Below, piece by piece: positions 22,801 through 35,142 of a DNA stretch of 64,000 nucleotides. The position numbers and the translations under genes are program-made. Below the pieces are notes generated by a model that had not been told where the DNA came from, did not search any database, and was given only the letters and a program-made list of their open reading frames with translations. The stretch is from Cenococcum geophilum 1.58 (Eukaryota > Ascomycota > Dothideomycetes > Gloniales > Gloniaceae), in the NCBI GenBank assembly GCA_001692895.1, contig KV748295.1, positions 110,835-174,834 on the forward strand, given 5' to 3'. Within the stretch, counting starts at the first letter, position 1. Each line of letters starts with the position of its first letter.

Positions 22801-25699
22801 GGCCTGACGAGACGCTCAAACAGCGAGATGTCGAGGGAATATCTCTTGCCTCGGGGATTGTCATGTTGAAGCTCGTAGTTGTTTATTTGGGGCCGGAGTT
22901 GTTCGTGATCGCCGATTAAGATTGCATGTTCAACTCCAGGTAGGAATGCAGTGAGGGTGTGTGCCTCGAGAACTTCTCCAGCTTCTTCGCAAAGCATGAC
23001 TTTTGCTCGCACGCGCTGGAGCAACTCGATGTTCCTTGCCAACCCGGACGTCGTCACGCCGATGATGTGCGCTTCCCGGAGACATCGAAGATCCAGTTCA
23101 TTGTGACATTTATCCAGCGCGGATTTGGAATCATGGTAGGAATCCAGTGCATGAATGAGGTCATTGGTGAGTTGCGCACTCCTTTGCTCAATCCAATGCT
23201 TGTGAAGAACACCACGCTCCGACGCTGACATCTCTCTCAGAGAAATGGCCGTGAGCTGAGCAACAGGACGATTCGAAGCGAGTTTCTTCGGTGCTCCTCT
23301 AAGCCAACTCTCTACAACCCTAAACTTCCTTCCCTTCACTTCCTGAAACCCCTCCTCATCTACCCCCTTCCCGAACAATTCCTTAAAATGCCGATTATGG
23401 GTCCTCATAAGATGAGCTTGGATATTTGTCCAAGAATTTGGATTATTCAACCCAGACAATATATCTTCAATTTCTCGCAGCGTTTCCCCAATATCCCGAT
23501 TGTGTTCCCACCTATCATGTTTTTCCGTCTTCGTGGGCACGGCTGCTTCCGCTACATGACGGAGAGTGAGGTTTTGAAGCAAATCGGATTTGGATCGTGA
23601 GCCTAGACGGATGACTTGCATTACGCCATCCTTCACTAAATGCTCTAACAACTGATCGAGAGCATGATTCGTGTAGCATACACAGATGATGGGACCTAGG
23701 TCGGCTGCCTTTCGGTTGTGGAGTAAAGCCTTGATGATTGCCACACCGGTATAACTCTTTCCTGTACCTGGCGGGCCTTGAATGAGAGCTAGTTCTGTAC
23801 TGAGAGCTTGGATGACGGCGAATTGTTGGGCTTCGTCGAGCGTGGACCCTCCGTCCAGCTTGGTGAAATCAAATGATTGTCCGGGTTTTAGAGCCAGTGG
23901 TACGCCGGCGAGAACGTCGAGGTTGAAACTGAACCCCCTTTTGGTCGCGTATGCTGGAGGCCTTATGACGGCAGCAGAAGTTTGAGAGTCCGGTGCAACG
24001 ATCTCCGCGAATGGAAGGCTCAGCTCCCGGCTCATTTTCTGCAACGCTTGCAGAGTTGGCTGAAAAGAAGGTAAGAGCACCCCCGGGAACTCAACGAGTG
24101 ATTGTCGAATTTTGGAAGGTGAAATGTGAGTACTGATCCAAATGGCATCTTCCGTTTTATATTCAGCTAGACTGAGTAGCACAGACGCGCGATTCGCTTG
24201 TCTGAAAAGGCTGGGAATATCATTTGATCTTCTCTTGTCGTCCGAATTGGAGTCCTTTCTTCTGTGGGGTGGCAATATTGGATCGCAGACGGAGAGGAAG
24301 ATGATTTTGCCATTTGAAGAGACGAAGCAGACTAGCGAATCGACTTGCAAAAGCTTGCTTCCTTTCCACCAGTCTTCTCGCTGCTTCATAGATTTTTTGT
24401 TGATTTGGGGAGGTTGGTCGAATTCTGCTACGACTTGCAGACCTTTTCTGCGATCTACACACATACGGGAAAAGTGGACGTTGCGATAGATGAGCTTCCG
24501 AACTCCTTGTTGACCTTGGTGTGTTGTTGGTACATTACGATTGGGATGTTCTAGTCTTGTAACCTCTTCACGCACTGCATCTCGTAGTTGTCCCACTGTA
24601 TCTTCGCGGAGGAGTCGGAATTGTCTGTCCAGGAGTCCGGCGAGACCTGGCAGGTGGCGTTGTGTTGAGTCGATTAATGGGAGGTATTCTTGTCGTGGGG
24701 AAGCGATCTCTCGCGCTGTGGGGAGAATCTGGATATCGGCGATACTCGCATGATCGTTATCGTGTCGAGCGCCGTTGTTGGAGAGGTTTCCAGGCAAGTC
24801 TTGACTCAACTCGAAGGCTGCAGATAGGAGGTTTTGCGGAGTTGGTTGGGTTGGTGCGAGAGGCAACGAAGAGCCGATGTTGAGACGACGTCTGATTCGA
24901 GTGAGGCTTTGTTGTGCATTCGGTACCATGAAATTCTCTGGGATGCAGGCAGAGATTGTCTCTACAATGGTAGTGAAGCCTTCGATGACTTGGGCACTCT
25001 GGTTGATCTCGATCAGCTGGTCTAGAACTGCCAGACTTGATGATATGGCAATGGTAGAGACTTCCTCATCGCTTGAAGAATGTCCCAAAATCATTCCACT
25101 TAGAGCAGTTGCTGTAAAGCGGAACGCACGGAGACCACGCCGGCCGCTGGGACCGAAGAGAAAGGTGTAGATGGTATCAACAGGAGTCTCTAGTATTAGC
25201 GAGGATAGCACATCCGGGTGAGAGATGATCCTGTAGAAAGGAAGAGTCCTATCTCTAAATATCGAGACAGTGGTTTCGTCCTTTTGGCTGGCATCCATAA
25301 TGTCTGTTAGGGTCTTGATGATTGCAAGTCCCGTCTCTGCACCGAGTTTGGTGATGACGTGCTGCCGTGTTCCTGCATCCCCGCTCTCCATGAGATTCCA
25401 GCCCATCTGGAGAAACTTTTTGGTGTCCACAGCAGCTTCGAAACGTGAGGAATTCGTGTTGGGTCTGGGAATCATGTATGTCCATTTTCGGTAGATTGTT
25501 TCGGTTTCAGTCTCCTCGCGAAGCTGTGCATTCGTGGTGCTTGATGAGCTTACGGTGGTCGTTGATGTATCATGGCTGAATCGACAGTGGGTGCCGCGGT
25601 GGCAACGGCCGCGTTTGAAGTCGAAGCAGGGCCCTGGTCTATTGTGCCCTGAAGTCAGTGATTATTCTCATAAAAAAGGTAGAGTATCGAGTGCTCACG
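19863..25699 (-). CDS. ZNFX1-like protein: CCCH finger, SF1 helicase, NF-X1 repeats, RZ finger
   Basis: An uninterrupted exon (25648-19863) encodes over 1,900 residues; numbers below count from the in-frame ATG at 25475. That ATG is not the true start: upstream, in frame, lies a CCCH finger (C-x7-C-x5-C-x3-H, reading CFDFKRGRCHRGTHCRFSH), reached through a 50-nt intron (25698-25649, GTGAGC..CTGAC..CAG) from an exon ending at 25699. The position of the first ATG is unresolved. The helicase of the DNA2/NAM7/UPF1 type has Walker A GPPGTGKS near residue 567, CEEAGE near 830, GDHEQLRPQ near 857 and QGEEALVIVVSLVR near 1065. Cys/His-rich NF-X1-type repeats span about 1140-1430 and a CPTCRGPL RING-like pair lies near 1507. 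The RZ-type finger near 1815-1850 (HWYYCEKGHPFTIGECGMPM) is shared with ZNFX1 and RNF213. Relatives act in RNA surveillance and small-RNA pathways; this copy's role is inference. It is intact apart from the 5' end. Confidence 0.9.
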
Positions 25700-26440
25700 G
25701 CATTCTAGAAGGTGTGTATTGGGATCTTCTAGACTTATGGATGACTGACTAAAGATTGTAAGTAAACGGGCAGAGCAAGTAATGCTGCTGATAGCCAGAG
25801 GTTGCGGCGTGAGAAGGCTATGATTGAAGGAGGTAAAGGGTAGAAAATGGCAGAAACACTGATGATTTGACAGTGGTACATAGCAGAACAAGAATTAACC
25901 TGCGCAGGAAATGCTTTGGGAAGTCCCATCAGGCTCTGGAGCCTCCCGCTTCACCTTGGGGCAGCTTTGAGGCTCCAAACGACTGGTTACTGGAAGAGCA
26001 TGCATGATGAGAAGTTCTAAATCATTCTGTCGAATAAGACGTCGCTGGCAAACGCGCAATGCGCTGTTTGAGCATCGACAGCCAAATCAGACGAAGGAAG
26101 TCCCGGCACGGCAACGGCCGTTTAACGTAGCTGACCGGGAAGCGAGTCACTCACGAAGCGAGCCACACAAGAAAATGTCTACCATTTTTTATTTCATAGC
26201 AAATTACACCAAAATCAAAAAGCCTCAGCATTTACACAGTGCCAAATCAATCTTTACCCTCTCGTGAAGCCGAGACCACCATATAAAATATTATACAGGA
26301 TCTCTCTTCTGGTGTTGATCCGTCGATTCGCAAGGCCTCTAGCGCCCACGGAGCACCCAGATCTACCGTTGGACATCGTCTGCTGGCTCCCACGACACGA
26401 AGCTTACCCTGGTTTATTGCATCCTTTATAAGAGCAGCAA
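25700..26440. other. Upstream region of the ZNFX1-like gene
   Basis: The minus strand at 25,700-25,930 is pyrimidine-rich and resembles a 5' leader, although an in-frame ATG at 25891 would give a 64-codon first exon of unconvincing sequence. A perfect 9-bp stem (TGGAGCCTC at 25937-25945 with GAGGCTCCA at 25969-25977) lies in the presumed promoter. A plus-strand frame at 26004-26267 (87 codons) has no recognisable product. Normal composition ends at about 26,440. Confidence 0.45.
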
Positions 26441-27387
26441 ATTATTAAATAGATCCACGAATGTTAATTCTAGGGCCTTCCATTAAAGGTAGTAAGCTAA
26501 CATGCGGAACGTTGATCCCCCAACGTAAATTTTGACCCGAGTTTATAAGTAATAAGCCAATCAATTTTAGAGCTTTATTATATAGACTTTAATTAATATA
26601 TATAGAGATAAGGTTTTCCAGGGGGAGACCCCCTGGGACCCCCCTATATAGAGCTTTTGCTTAATTTAGAAGTAGTAGTAAGATTAAGGCGCCTTGGTCA
26701 CTGCTAGGTAAGGATCTACTACAGTGACCGAGGCGCCCTACTTAAGCTGGGCTTAAGGATTATATTGGTCACGAATCTAGTATATATTTAGACTGCAGAG
26801 CTTTAATATAGAGCCCTCTACGTAGGATCTGATATAGTAGATTATAATTCCAATTTAAAGCTTTATATACTAAATATTTTTAATACCTAATAACTAAATC
26901 GCCGTATAGCTGGAATTAAAATAAGTCTACTACCCCAACTTAATTAAATACGCGTGTAGGAAGAGACATAACTATATATAAAGACGTCTGACATAATTAA
27001 GTAACCATGTTATTGCCCACCTAGTTCGGACATATAACAACGTAATGGCTCAGTAACAACGTAATAGCTTGGCGCCGAGTAATAGGAGGGGGGAGGAGGG
27101 GGAGGAGATTAGGGGTAGCTTGGCCACTACAAGAAGGTCATAATATTAGTATAGTATTAAACTTTAAAAATTATATCCCGGGAGCTTAATTAACGACCCC
27201 TATATAAAACGTTAATAATGTTTAATTATAGAGCTTTAAACTAGCAGATCTTCTAGAAATGCCTATTATAAGTAGCTCCGAGTACAAAATCTAGAATATT
27301 TAGTAGTGGTGTAAGTATAGGACGGGGTATATATTTGCGTTCCCAAATATTATCACGTAATATAATTTTTAGGTAACAAAAACCGCC
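26440..27387. repeat. AT-rich repeat block related to the Helitron 3' side
   Basis: This stretch has no coding content. It includes a strong hairpin (GGCGCCTTGGTCACTG at 26688-26703 with its near-complement at 26722-26737). A segment at about 27,160-27,310 recurs at about 29,020-29,165; both share the pattern AATTA..GA..CCTA, GCAGAT and TATTATAAGTAGCTCC. That links it to the Helitron block to the right. Confidence 0.55.
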
Positions 27388-28400
27388 GTTAATATTGCTC
27401 GACTGACACCTACTAGAGGTTCCTCCGTCCTTCCTATCTCCTCTCTTACCCGTCTCCTTATTAGATGCTATCTATATCGCCATATTAACCAATAGATCCC
27501 TTAGTAGAGACTAGAGAGGGGTATTAGAGCGCCTCTAGCTCTTATAAGGAAGAAGAAAGAAGAAAAAAGGAAGGTATAGAGGAGGGAGTATTTATAAATA
27601 GGAGGAGGCCTGCGAACGGGAGATTAGGCAGCTATAATATAGACATTAACGTTGCTTAACTAATACCTACTAGACGCCCCTTCGTCCTTTTTATCTTCTC
27701 TCTTACCCGTCTCCTCATTAAATGCTATCTATATCGCCACGTCGACCAATAGATCCCTTAGTAGGGACTAGGGAGGAGTATTAAAGCACCTTTAACTCTT
27801 ATAAGGAAGAAGAAAAGAAGAGAGGAAGGTATAAAGGAGGGAGTATTTATAGATGGGAGGAGGCCTGCGAATAGGAGATTAGGTAGCCATAATATAGACA
27901 TTAACATTGCTCAACTAATACTTACTGGACGCCCCTTCGTCCTTCCTATCTCCTCTCTTACCCGTCTCCTCATTAAATGCTATTTATATCGCTACGTTAA
28001 CTAATAGATCCCTTAGTGGGGACTAGGGAGGGGTATTAGAGCACCTCTAGCTCTTATAAGGAAGAAGAAAAAAAGAAAGAAAGGTATAGAGGAGGGAGTA
28101 TTTATAGATAGGAGGAGGCCTGCAAGTATAGGAGATTAGGCAGCTATAATATAGCTAGTAATGTTGCTCAACTAATATATACCGGACGCCCCTCCGTCCT
28201 TTCTATCCTCTCTCGCCCATCTCGTCGTCCAATGCTATTTATATTACCACGTCGACCAATAGATCCCTTAGTAGGGACTAGAGAGAGGTATTAGAGTACC
28301 TCTAGCTCTTATAAGGAAGAAGAAAGAAGAAAAGAGGAAGGTATAGAGGAGGGAGTATTTATAGACGGGAGGAGGCCCTGCGAGTACGTAATTTGGTAAG
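27388..28400 (+). repeat. Tandem repeat, four copies of about 256 bp
   Basis: Copies start at about 27,388, 27,645, 27,900 and 28,155. Each begins TTAAYRTTGCTYRACTRA and continues with CTCTCTTACCCGTCTC-like sequence, AATAGATCCCTTAGT, a polypurine tract (GGAAGAAGAAAGAAGA-like) and GGAGGGAGTATTTATA. Differences between copies are mostly transitions. No coding frame. It may be a subterminal satellite of the adjacent Helitron family. Confidence 0.88.
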
Positions 28401-28439
28401 TACTAATAGTATAAGATTCTTATATAAGATGGGCTTAAT

Positions 28440-31400
28440 TGCTTACTAAAATACGGGGTGTCTTTGTCACTGCAGTGGCTACTATAGTAGCTACTGCAGT
28501 AGTAGAGACGCCTTAAATATTTAATATAACCGACTACTAAGGCTGTTAATAAGTGAAAGGTAGGCTACCGATATAGTGTAAACGATATAATTGTTAATAT
28601 CGTTTATAGCCTGTTTTTGCTTCTAGTGTACACGTAAATCGTCCTTATATTTAGCGTAGAGCTAGTTATAGGCAGTAAGCTAGTTTAGGTCTAGCTTTAC
28701 TATTAATATAGCCGTAGGTAATATGTCCCTTAGTATAGGCCGACTTAATAGTTCTGGCTTTAAAAGATCGTTTTTCTTCTTAGATAGGTCGATATACTGC
28801 TATACCTCGTTAGTTTTAGCTATGTCTTAGATAATAAAGAACTATTAAATCTAATTAGATAGCTTGTTAAGGATAAGATTAATTTTTAATTTAGTAAAGG
28901 TTGTTATTTTTGGAATTTAATAGGTTAGGAAGGGTCTGGGTTAGGGTCCAGCTAGCGTCTTAATAGAACCTTATTTGGACGTTCCGAACTTTTAATTTAA
29001 TTTATCAGTTTGGATTACTAAAATCTAAAATTTTATCACGGGGAGCGCAATTAATAACTCCTACTAACAGCTTTAACTACGTCTAATTTTTAATTTATAA
29101 ATCGGCAGATTTATAGGTAATAGTTATTATAAGTAGCTCCAGGTATAGTATATATAAAATCTTAACTATAGTATAGAGAAGTCGTGGCTGCTAATATAGG
29201 GTCCTAAGTATTCTTAGAGGTCACGTGACTTCTTATATAAGCGACATTTCCGCCCTTTAAAAAAATTAAAAAATTCTAAAAATCGATTAACGCTATAGAT
29301 AGCAGCAATATTGATCCGGTAGTACTACTAATTCTCCCTATATACTATTATATATATATCTAATAGCTCTAGAAGCGGTAAGAAGGTAGGACGGATAGGG
29401 GGGTTAAAATTTAGAAAATTGGATTTCGCGGTTAAGCTGTTTAAAGGTTAGGAAACTAAGACAAATGCTATATTCTCCGCTTACCTCTAAGCCAGTATAT
29501 AATTTCCTAATTAGGAAAAGTCGTTTATAAGTAGTTGCTACTACCTCCGTATAAAATCTTCTTATTATACCTTTTTAGTCTTACTTATAGATAACTAAAA
29601 TCGTTCTATATTAAACCTACGTTTAAATATAAGCCCTAAAAGCTTCTTAATTTATAAGATTGCTATATAGGTTAGCCTAGCTGTTTTATCCTTTTCTTTA
29701 ACATCTAGAACTACCTAGTTAAGTATTAGGCCTTAGCTTTTATATACGGTAAGAGTAAAAGCTAAAGTAATTAGAAATTGACGCTATAAGTAAGAGCCTC
29801 TTATACCCTCCTATTTATAAAGTACGGAAAATATAGGGATAACTTTCTTACTATCCTGCTAAGTAAATAGGGTAGGTCCGTTATACCCATCTACCGTAAT
29901 TAGTAGTAACTAAGGCTGATCCTTTTTAATATCCGCGTGTCCCTTCTATATAACATCTTTAACTATACTAGTAGTACCGTTTACTAAGCCTAGTTTAATC
30001 TAGATATTCTATATTAGTATTACTTTTGCGCTAATATATAGGGCTAGATTCTCTATAGTATTATACTAATTAGGAGTAACTTTCTGCGCACCTATACCAG
30101 TGTTAACTGACTTAATAGCTACTACTGGCTATAAAAAATCGCGAAGCTAAATAGTGTTATACTTACCTATAGCAGCGCGTGTACTATATAGCCAAATTAC
30201 GTTGTTAAAGCCCGTAACCTTATTAGTAGATAGGCCCTACTTATACCTAGTTAAAAGAAGCTTCTAGGTTAAATTACTTATAGAATTACTACGTAGCTTT
30301 ATAAGGGCGGTCCTAAATATAGAGCTCTTAGCATTATTACCACCCTGCCGTATAATTTGATTTAGGACAGCAGTTCGGTTAATTGCCTTATAGGCTCCCT
30401 TTCTATAGCTAGCGAGCTCTAACGGCCTAGCGGGTAGATTACTATATAAGGCCGCCTGACCTATAGGGGGAAGCTAATGGAAATCGCCTACTAGTAAGAT
30501 GTTTAAGCCTCTAAAGTAGTTATTATTACGCGTAGGGTAGATCTAACGGAGGCGGCGATTAATCTAGGCTAGATATACTTACCTAATTATAAATTTCTCA
30601 TTAAGAATAAGATAGTGAATATCCTTAAAAGCTTGTTATAGAGGCGTAAGACTGGCAGTAGGCAATTCCTTAAAGGGGCGATTTACTAGCAACCTTAATA
30701 GTTTGTATATAGTTCTACCGTTAATATTAAAGGCAGCTACTCTAGTAGGGGCGGCTTAAACTAATAGCGACGGCTTACTATTAGATATGGCTATATTATA
30801 AAGCGTAGTAGATAGAATAGTAATAAGATATAACTTGCCGGTTCCTACCTCTCTATTAACGTTAATCCACAGTAGGGGGGGGCTAAGGCCTACTTAGATC
30901 TGCCTATAGTAATTAACTACAACATTATAGATATAACGCTAACCTGGTTATAAGGAGGACGGAGTTACTATTTAGGATAGGCGGCTCCACGGTAGAGGCT
31001 ATAGCTATACTTCCTACCAATAAGTCCTTTTATTAAGCTGCGGGTACATACCCTAATACGTACTTTAGTCGTAGTTATAATCAAGCTCCCTATTACCAAG
31101 CCTGTTAGGATCCTTAATTTTAACTCCGTTAGTATTTCGAATGCGGGTATATAAGGCCTTAAAGGACTAGTATAGCTCTAAGTCGTCTGCGAAATCGCCC
31201 TTAAACTTATTAATATCATTAGCAGTTTCGCGACCTTCCTCTAGTTTCCGATTGCAGAAGTAGTTAGGCTAATACTAATAAGAGTTAACGCAAGCCTAAT
31301 AGGAAGCCATATAATCAGGAGCCCCAAATCCATTAGTATAAGTAGCCACTTTCTTATACTCCCTCTACGGGTAATAAAGAATAAGCTTTACGCGGTAGAA

Positions 31401-34400
31401 CTTAGGATACTATAGATAGGAATGATCGCCGTTATATTGCGGAAAGTATAATATAACTTAAGGCCTTGCTCTTGGCCAACGCTTATAAGTAAAGTAATTA
31501 AAATAGAGTAGAAAATTAAGGAAAGTAACGTCCTTTACCCTATCTAGGCAGCGATTATATTTCTTATAGTTAGACAGCCCGCACCCTCTTAGTTACCTAT
31601 TAGTAAGCTTATACATAGCGCTTTAATTATCCTCCTAGTAGTAGTTTAAAGTTACTATATTCCTAGAGCCTTTGTAAAAGGGAATATTAAAAAGCAAATA
31701 GTATACCTCCTACGCTAACTAATTACGTTTAGTAATAAGCTTATTTATAAACCTGGCCACGACCGAACTAAAGGCATAAAGGCTATTAGCGTATAGCTAT
31801 ACTAATTAGAGTAACTCTTAGTAGGAAGTCAACTTCTTCTTTTCCTTGCTGTAATACTTGCCTATATAGTTAACTATTACTAATATGCTTATAGCGGGTA
31901 ATATATTAATATTCGCCATCCACGCTAATATTATAGCTGTATTATAACCATTAAGAAGCTTATTATTACGCTATAGACAGAACATTTAGTAATATGGATT
32001 TTAATTCTTTAATACAGCAGCCTTATTACAGAGAGAGCGTGGAAAATAAAAGCGGCACTCCTTTACTCTAGTGGAGCCTTTCTTTAATCTTAAGCAGTAA
32101 GATTTGGTGCAATTATAGTGCCGTTAAAATCAATTAAGGCAGGTAGTAAGAAGCTTACTAGTACTAAGCTGTTCTTTATAGCTAAAAGCAGAAGGATATT
32201 AGAGATTAGGAGGCCTAGATTAATTAGGATTAATTATAGATATAAAAGTAGCCTAGTACTTAGTAAAAGCCGCCCTTAATTTAATAGCTAACGGATCTGG
32301 CCTTAGGGCTATTAAACTCCATAAAAAGCTATATATATAGCCGCTACCTTATACCTACCACTCATATCGGGACCAAAAGTCAGTGCTATTAAATAGGCCT
32401 ACAAGCACGTGTTTCCTAAATAGATTAAAGCGGCGATATAGCCAGTAAGCAGCAATATATAAATTATTGTTAAGATTCTAAAAAGTAATCTAGTAGCGCT
32501 AAGCCTTATTAGCAGCCTTATATTCGTTAAATTAAGGTATATAAGAGTATAGATTATGCTAATATAGATTAGCAGCGCTAAGTGTAAAGAATAGAGACCC
32601 GCTCTTAATATTCTTAGCATAAGCCGTAAGCTTATTTCTTTTCTGCCTCTAGTAAGGTCTAGTGCCCTTAAGGTTCCGTATATACCGTACAATCTTATTT
32701 AGCAACTAGCTACCCCTATTGCCATTTATAAGATTACTAAGCTTATTTAAAGACAGATTATTCTTATTTAATCAGCCGTAGAGGAAGCAGGTGGCGTTAA
32801 GGGCTTACTTTCTTATAATTTAATTAAACACATAGTAGCGAAATAAGGGGTGGCGGCCAAACCAACCGTCCTAATACTTAAGTATATGCTTAGCGTACGC
32901 AGCTAGGGTAATTATACGGCTTTATAGCATGTTAAAATCGGCTTTACTATAAGGAAACAGAGTAGAAAAGGCGCCGCGTATAATAAAACTAGCTGATCGC
33001 TTAAAGAGAGGTATCTGTCACACAGTAGGAACCTTTAGGCCCACTTATAGGTCTTATTAGTATTAAACCTTGCGACCTAAAAGCTCTAATTTATTAAGGT
33101 TAGGCACTAGATTAGGAACCAAAGTATCTAGTATATCGTTATTAAATTCGCCGTCCGGTATATTACTGCTAAGCTTAGCAGGTAGAGGATTAACAGCAGG
33201 ACATTATATAGGAGCAGTAGGGTAAGCCGTTAGGCCACTAAAATTAGACTCTAACTTATTAATATAAGGTAGCTGATCTAATATAGAGCCATTATCGGGT
33301 AAGCTAGTAAGCTAAGTGCTATATATTTTAACGTTATAATAATTAGGATAATTGACCTTTAGAAAGTAAAGCCATAGTAATATAGCAGAGCGCCTTATAG
33401 TATACCGCTTAGTAAACCGCCAACTTAGGTATTCGCCACCCTTTACTACTATAGGCCTCACGACCAGTATATTAAGTTTAGTAGGTAGCTATAGTAGCTG
33501 CCTCTAAGTCTTTAGTATATTCTAGCCAAAGTAGCAAACATAGCCAGTATAGCGATATTATTAGCCGCGTATACGCACGACTTGCAGATAAACGTATACG
33601 CGCGCAATTAGAAGCTCCTCTACCGCGGTAAGTATAGGTAGGAAGCCAGGAACAGGCCCCGGATTGAGCCTATTGCTTTCACCAAACAGGGGAGAAAGGG
33701 TTAGATCTTTAAGGCTATCAGCGTCCTTAATGCAGGCTTTATATATACCTATATTATTACCCTCCGTAGCTAGGCCCATTTAGAACCACTACTCCTTATA
33801 ACAACTGCACGTCTTTATACATTTAGCCTGTAGTATACTCCTAAACTTCTTAATTTGCTTCTAATTAACAGCTAAAACGGGTAATAGTATGGCCGTAGTT
33901 AGAGTAGAAGTAAGTATTAGCGGTAGAGTAGGTATAGGAGCTAGTTCCAATAAGGACGTATTTAGGCTATTTAGTGTGCCTCTTCTACTATATAGAGCTT
34001 TATCTATGGTATATAGCGGAGGAGTAGGCAAGTAAGCTTTACCCCACTAATTAAGAATGCGGTACTCCCGTTATATTGCCCTAATTATCTTCCGCCATTA
34101 AGCTATTTTAGGGATATCTTAGCTATTCTAGCCGCAAGGCAGGAAGGCGTTCTTAATATTATTTCTAGGTAGAGTAGTTCGCTAGCGCCTTACAGAATAA
34201 TTCTTAGTAGTAGAACCTAACTCTATAGGAGCTCTCCGCTTATCTAAATTATATTTAAAGGCCTAGAAAAGTAAGTAGAAGTAGAAGTAGTATATAGGGA
34301 ATACGCGCCTTTAACCGACATAACTGGCATAGCTTTAAAAGCTTCTTTAAAGGGCCATCTTTAACAAAGTTAAGGTGGGGCTTATAGATACAGCACCTGC

Positions 34401-34730
34401 TACACTTAATTACAGTAAGGTCTGCTATATTTACGGTATATATAGTGGTATTAATAGAGATATTAACAAAGACGTTAACAAAAAGGTACGTATATAATAT
34501 TTTAATGTTCTAATATTTTAATGTTCGTCACGTGAATTCTGCCACAACTTACTACTATATCTTTTTTGAACCAATTAGAAGCTAGCTTAGCAAAGTTTGA
34601 ATTTTAGGACCCAAAAATATAGACCACTCGTACCTCGGGTCAATAAATTACCACTATTAGTTAGAAACGGTTATATTTATTAAAGCCATAAAATAGCGTT
34701 AAATGGCTATTTTCGATTAACTCTATAGAA
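28440..34730 (-). mobile_element. Helitron, degenerate, minus strand
   Basis: Read on the minus strand this is a RIP-degraded Helitron. The protein started at about 34,428 (the ATG is now ATA) with a zinc-ribbon pattern, CSRC near the start and CQLC about 30 residues later. A DUF6570-type segment follows at 33,561-33,779 (NPGPVPGFLPILTAVEELLIARVYV). A PIF1-like helicase lies at about 30.4-30.9 kb with VGTGKLYLI (Walker A), APTRVAAFNI, YLILNEKFII (the DEKSMI position) and GDFH-LPPIG. The Rep/HUH domain should lie between, but the catalytic histidines could not be picked out among the stops. Ends are approximate: a palindrome at 28.47 kb may be the 3' hairpin, and the 5' end abuts the TA-flanked element at 34,734. 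Confidence 0.8.
28469..28500. repeat. 32-bp near-perfect palindrome
   Basis: ACTGCAGTGGCTACTA is followed directly by TAGTAGCTACTGCAGT, an inverted repeat with one mismatch. It sits between the tandem array and the Helitron body, where a Helitron 3' hairpin would be expected for a minus-strand element. The terminal CTRR could not be fixed. Confidence 0.75.
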
Positions 34731-34733
34731 GTA

Positions 34734-35140
34734 TAAGGGGGTAACCTAAGCGGGCTGCCGCCCTCCCTGCTAGCGCTGGCGTGGGTTTAGGCCAAATAAA
34801 TTATAGCTCTTCGTATTATAAATGCATACAGAAGCCACTAGAATAGAAAGATAATATAAAACAACAGATGGAGAGCAAGAGACCCTATATCTTATATCCT
34901 AAAATACTAAATCTTCTTCGCCGGCGAATTACCCTAATTTAAACCCAATTAAGAATATCTAGAGGCTGTTAAAGGGGAGAAGATAATAGAGGTTTCCTAC
35001 AAGTTAGGGGGTACATAGAGGAGGAATAACGGAGTATTAATACTAAATAAGCAATCGTTTTAATGTGGCGATGTGGCAATATAAGCACTAGTAGGAAGCA
35101 CTAGCAGGGAGGAGGGCAGCCCGCTTAGGTTACCCCCTTA
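34734..35140 (-). mobile_element. Internally deleted Tc1/mariner element (MITE-like), 407 bp, TA target site
   Basis: Inverted repeats of about 40 bp begin TAAGGGGGTAACCTAAGCGG and are flanked on both sides by TA (34732-34733 and 35141-35142). On the plus strand the interior still contains a remnant of the DDE transposase tail, NLNPIKNI-RLLKG, matching the SPDLNPIENIW motif of Tc1-like transposases. So this is a deletion derivative of an autonomous element and not a de novo MITE. Confidence 0.87.
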
Positions 35141-35142
35141 TA

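Noticed and set aside
26004-26267. 87-codon plus frame upstream of the ZNFX1-like gene
   Set aside because: Low-complexity Lys/Arg/Ser content, no family, and no splice or promoter support.
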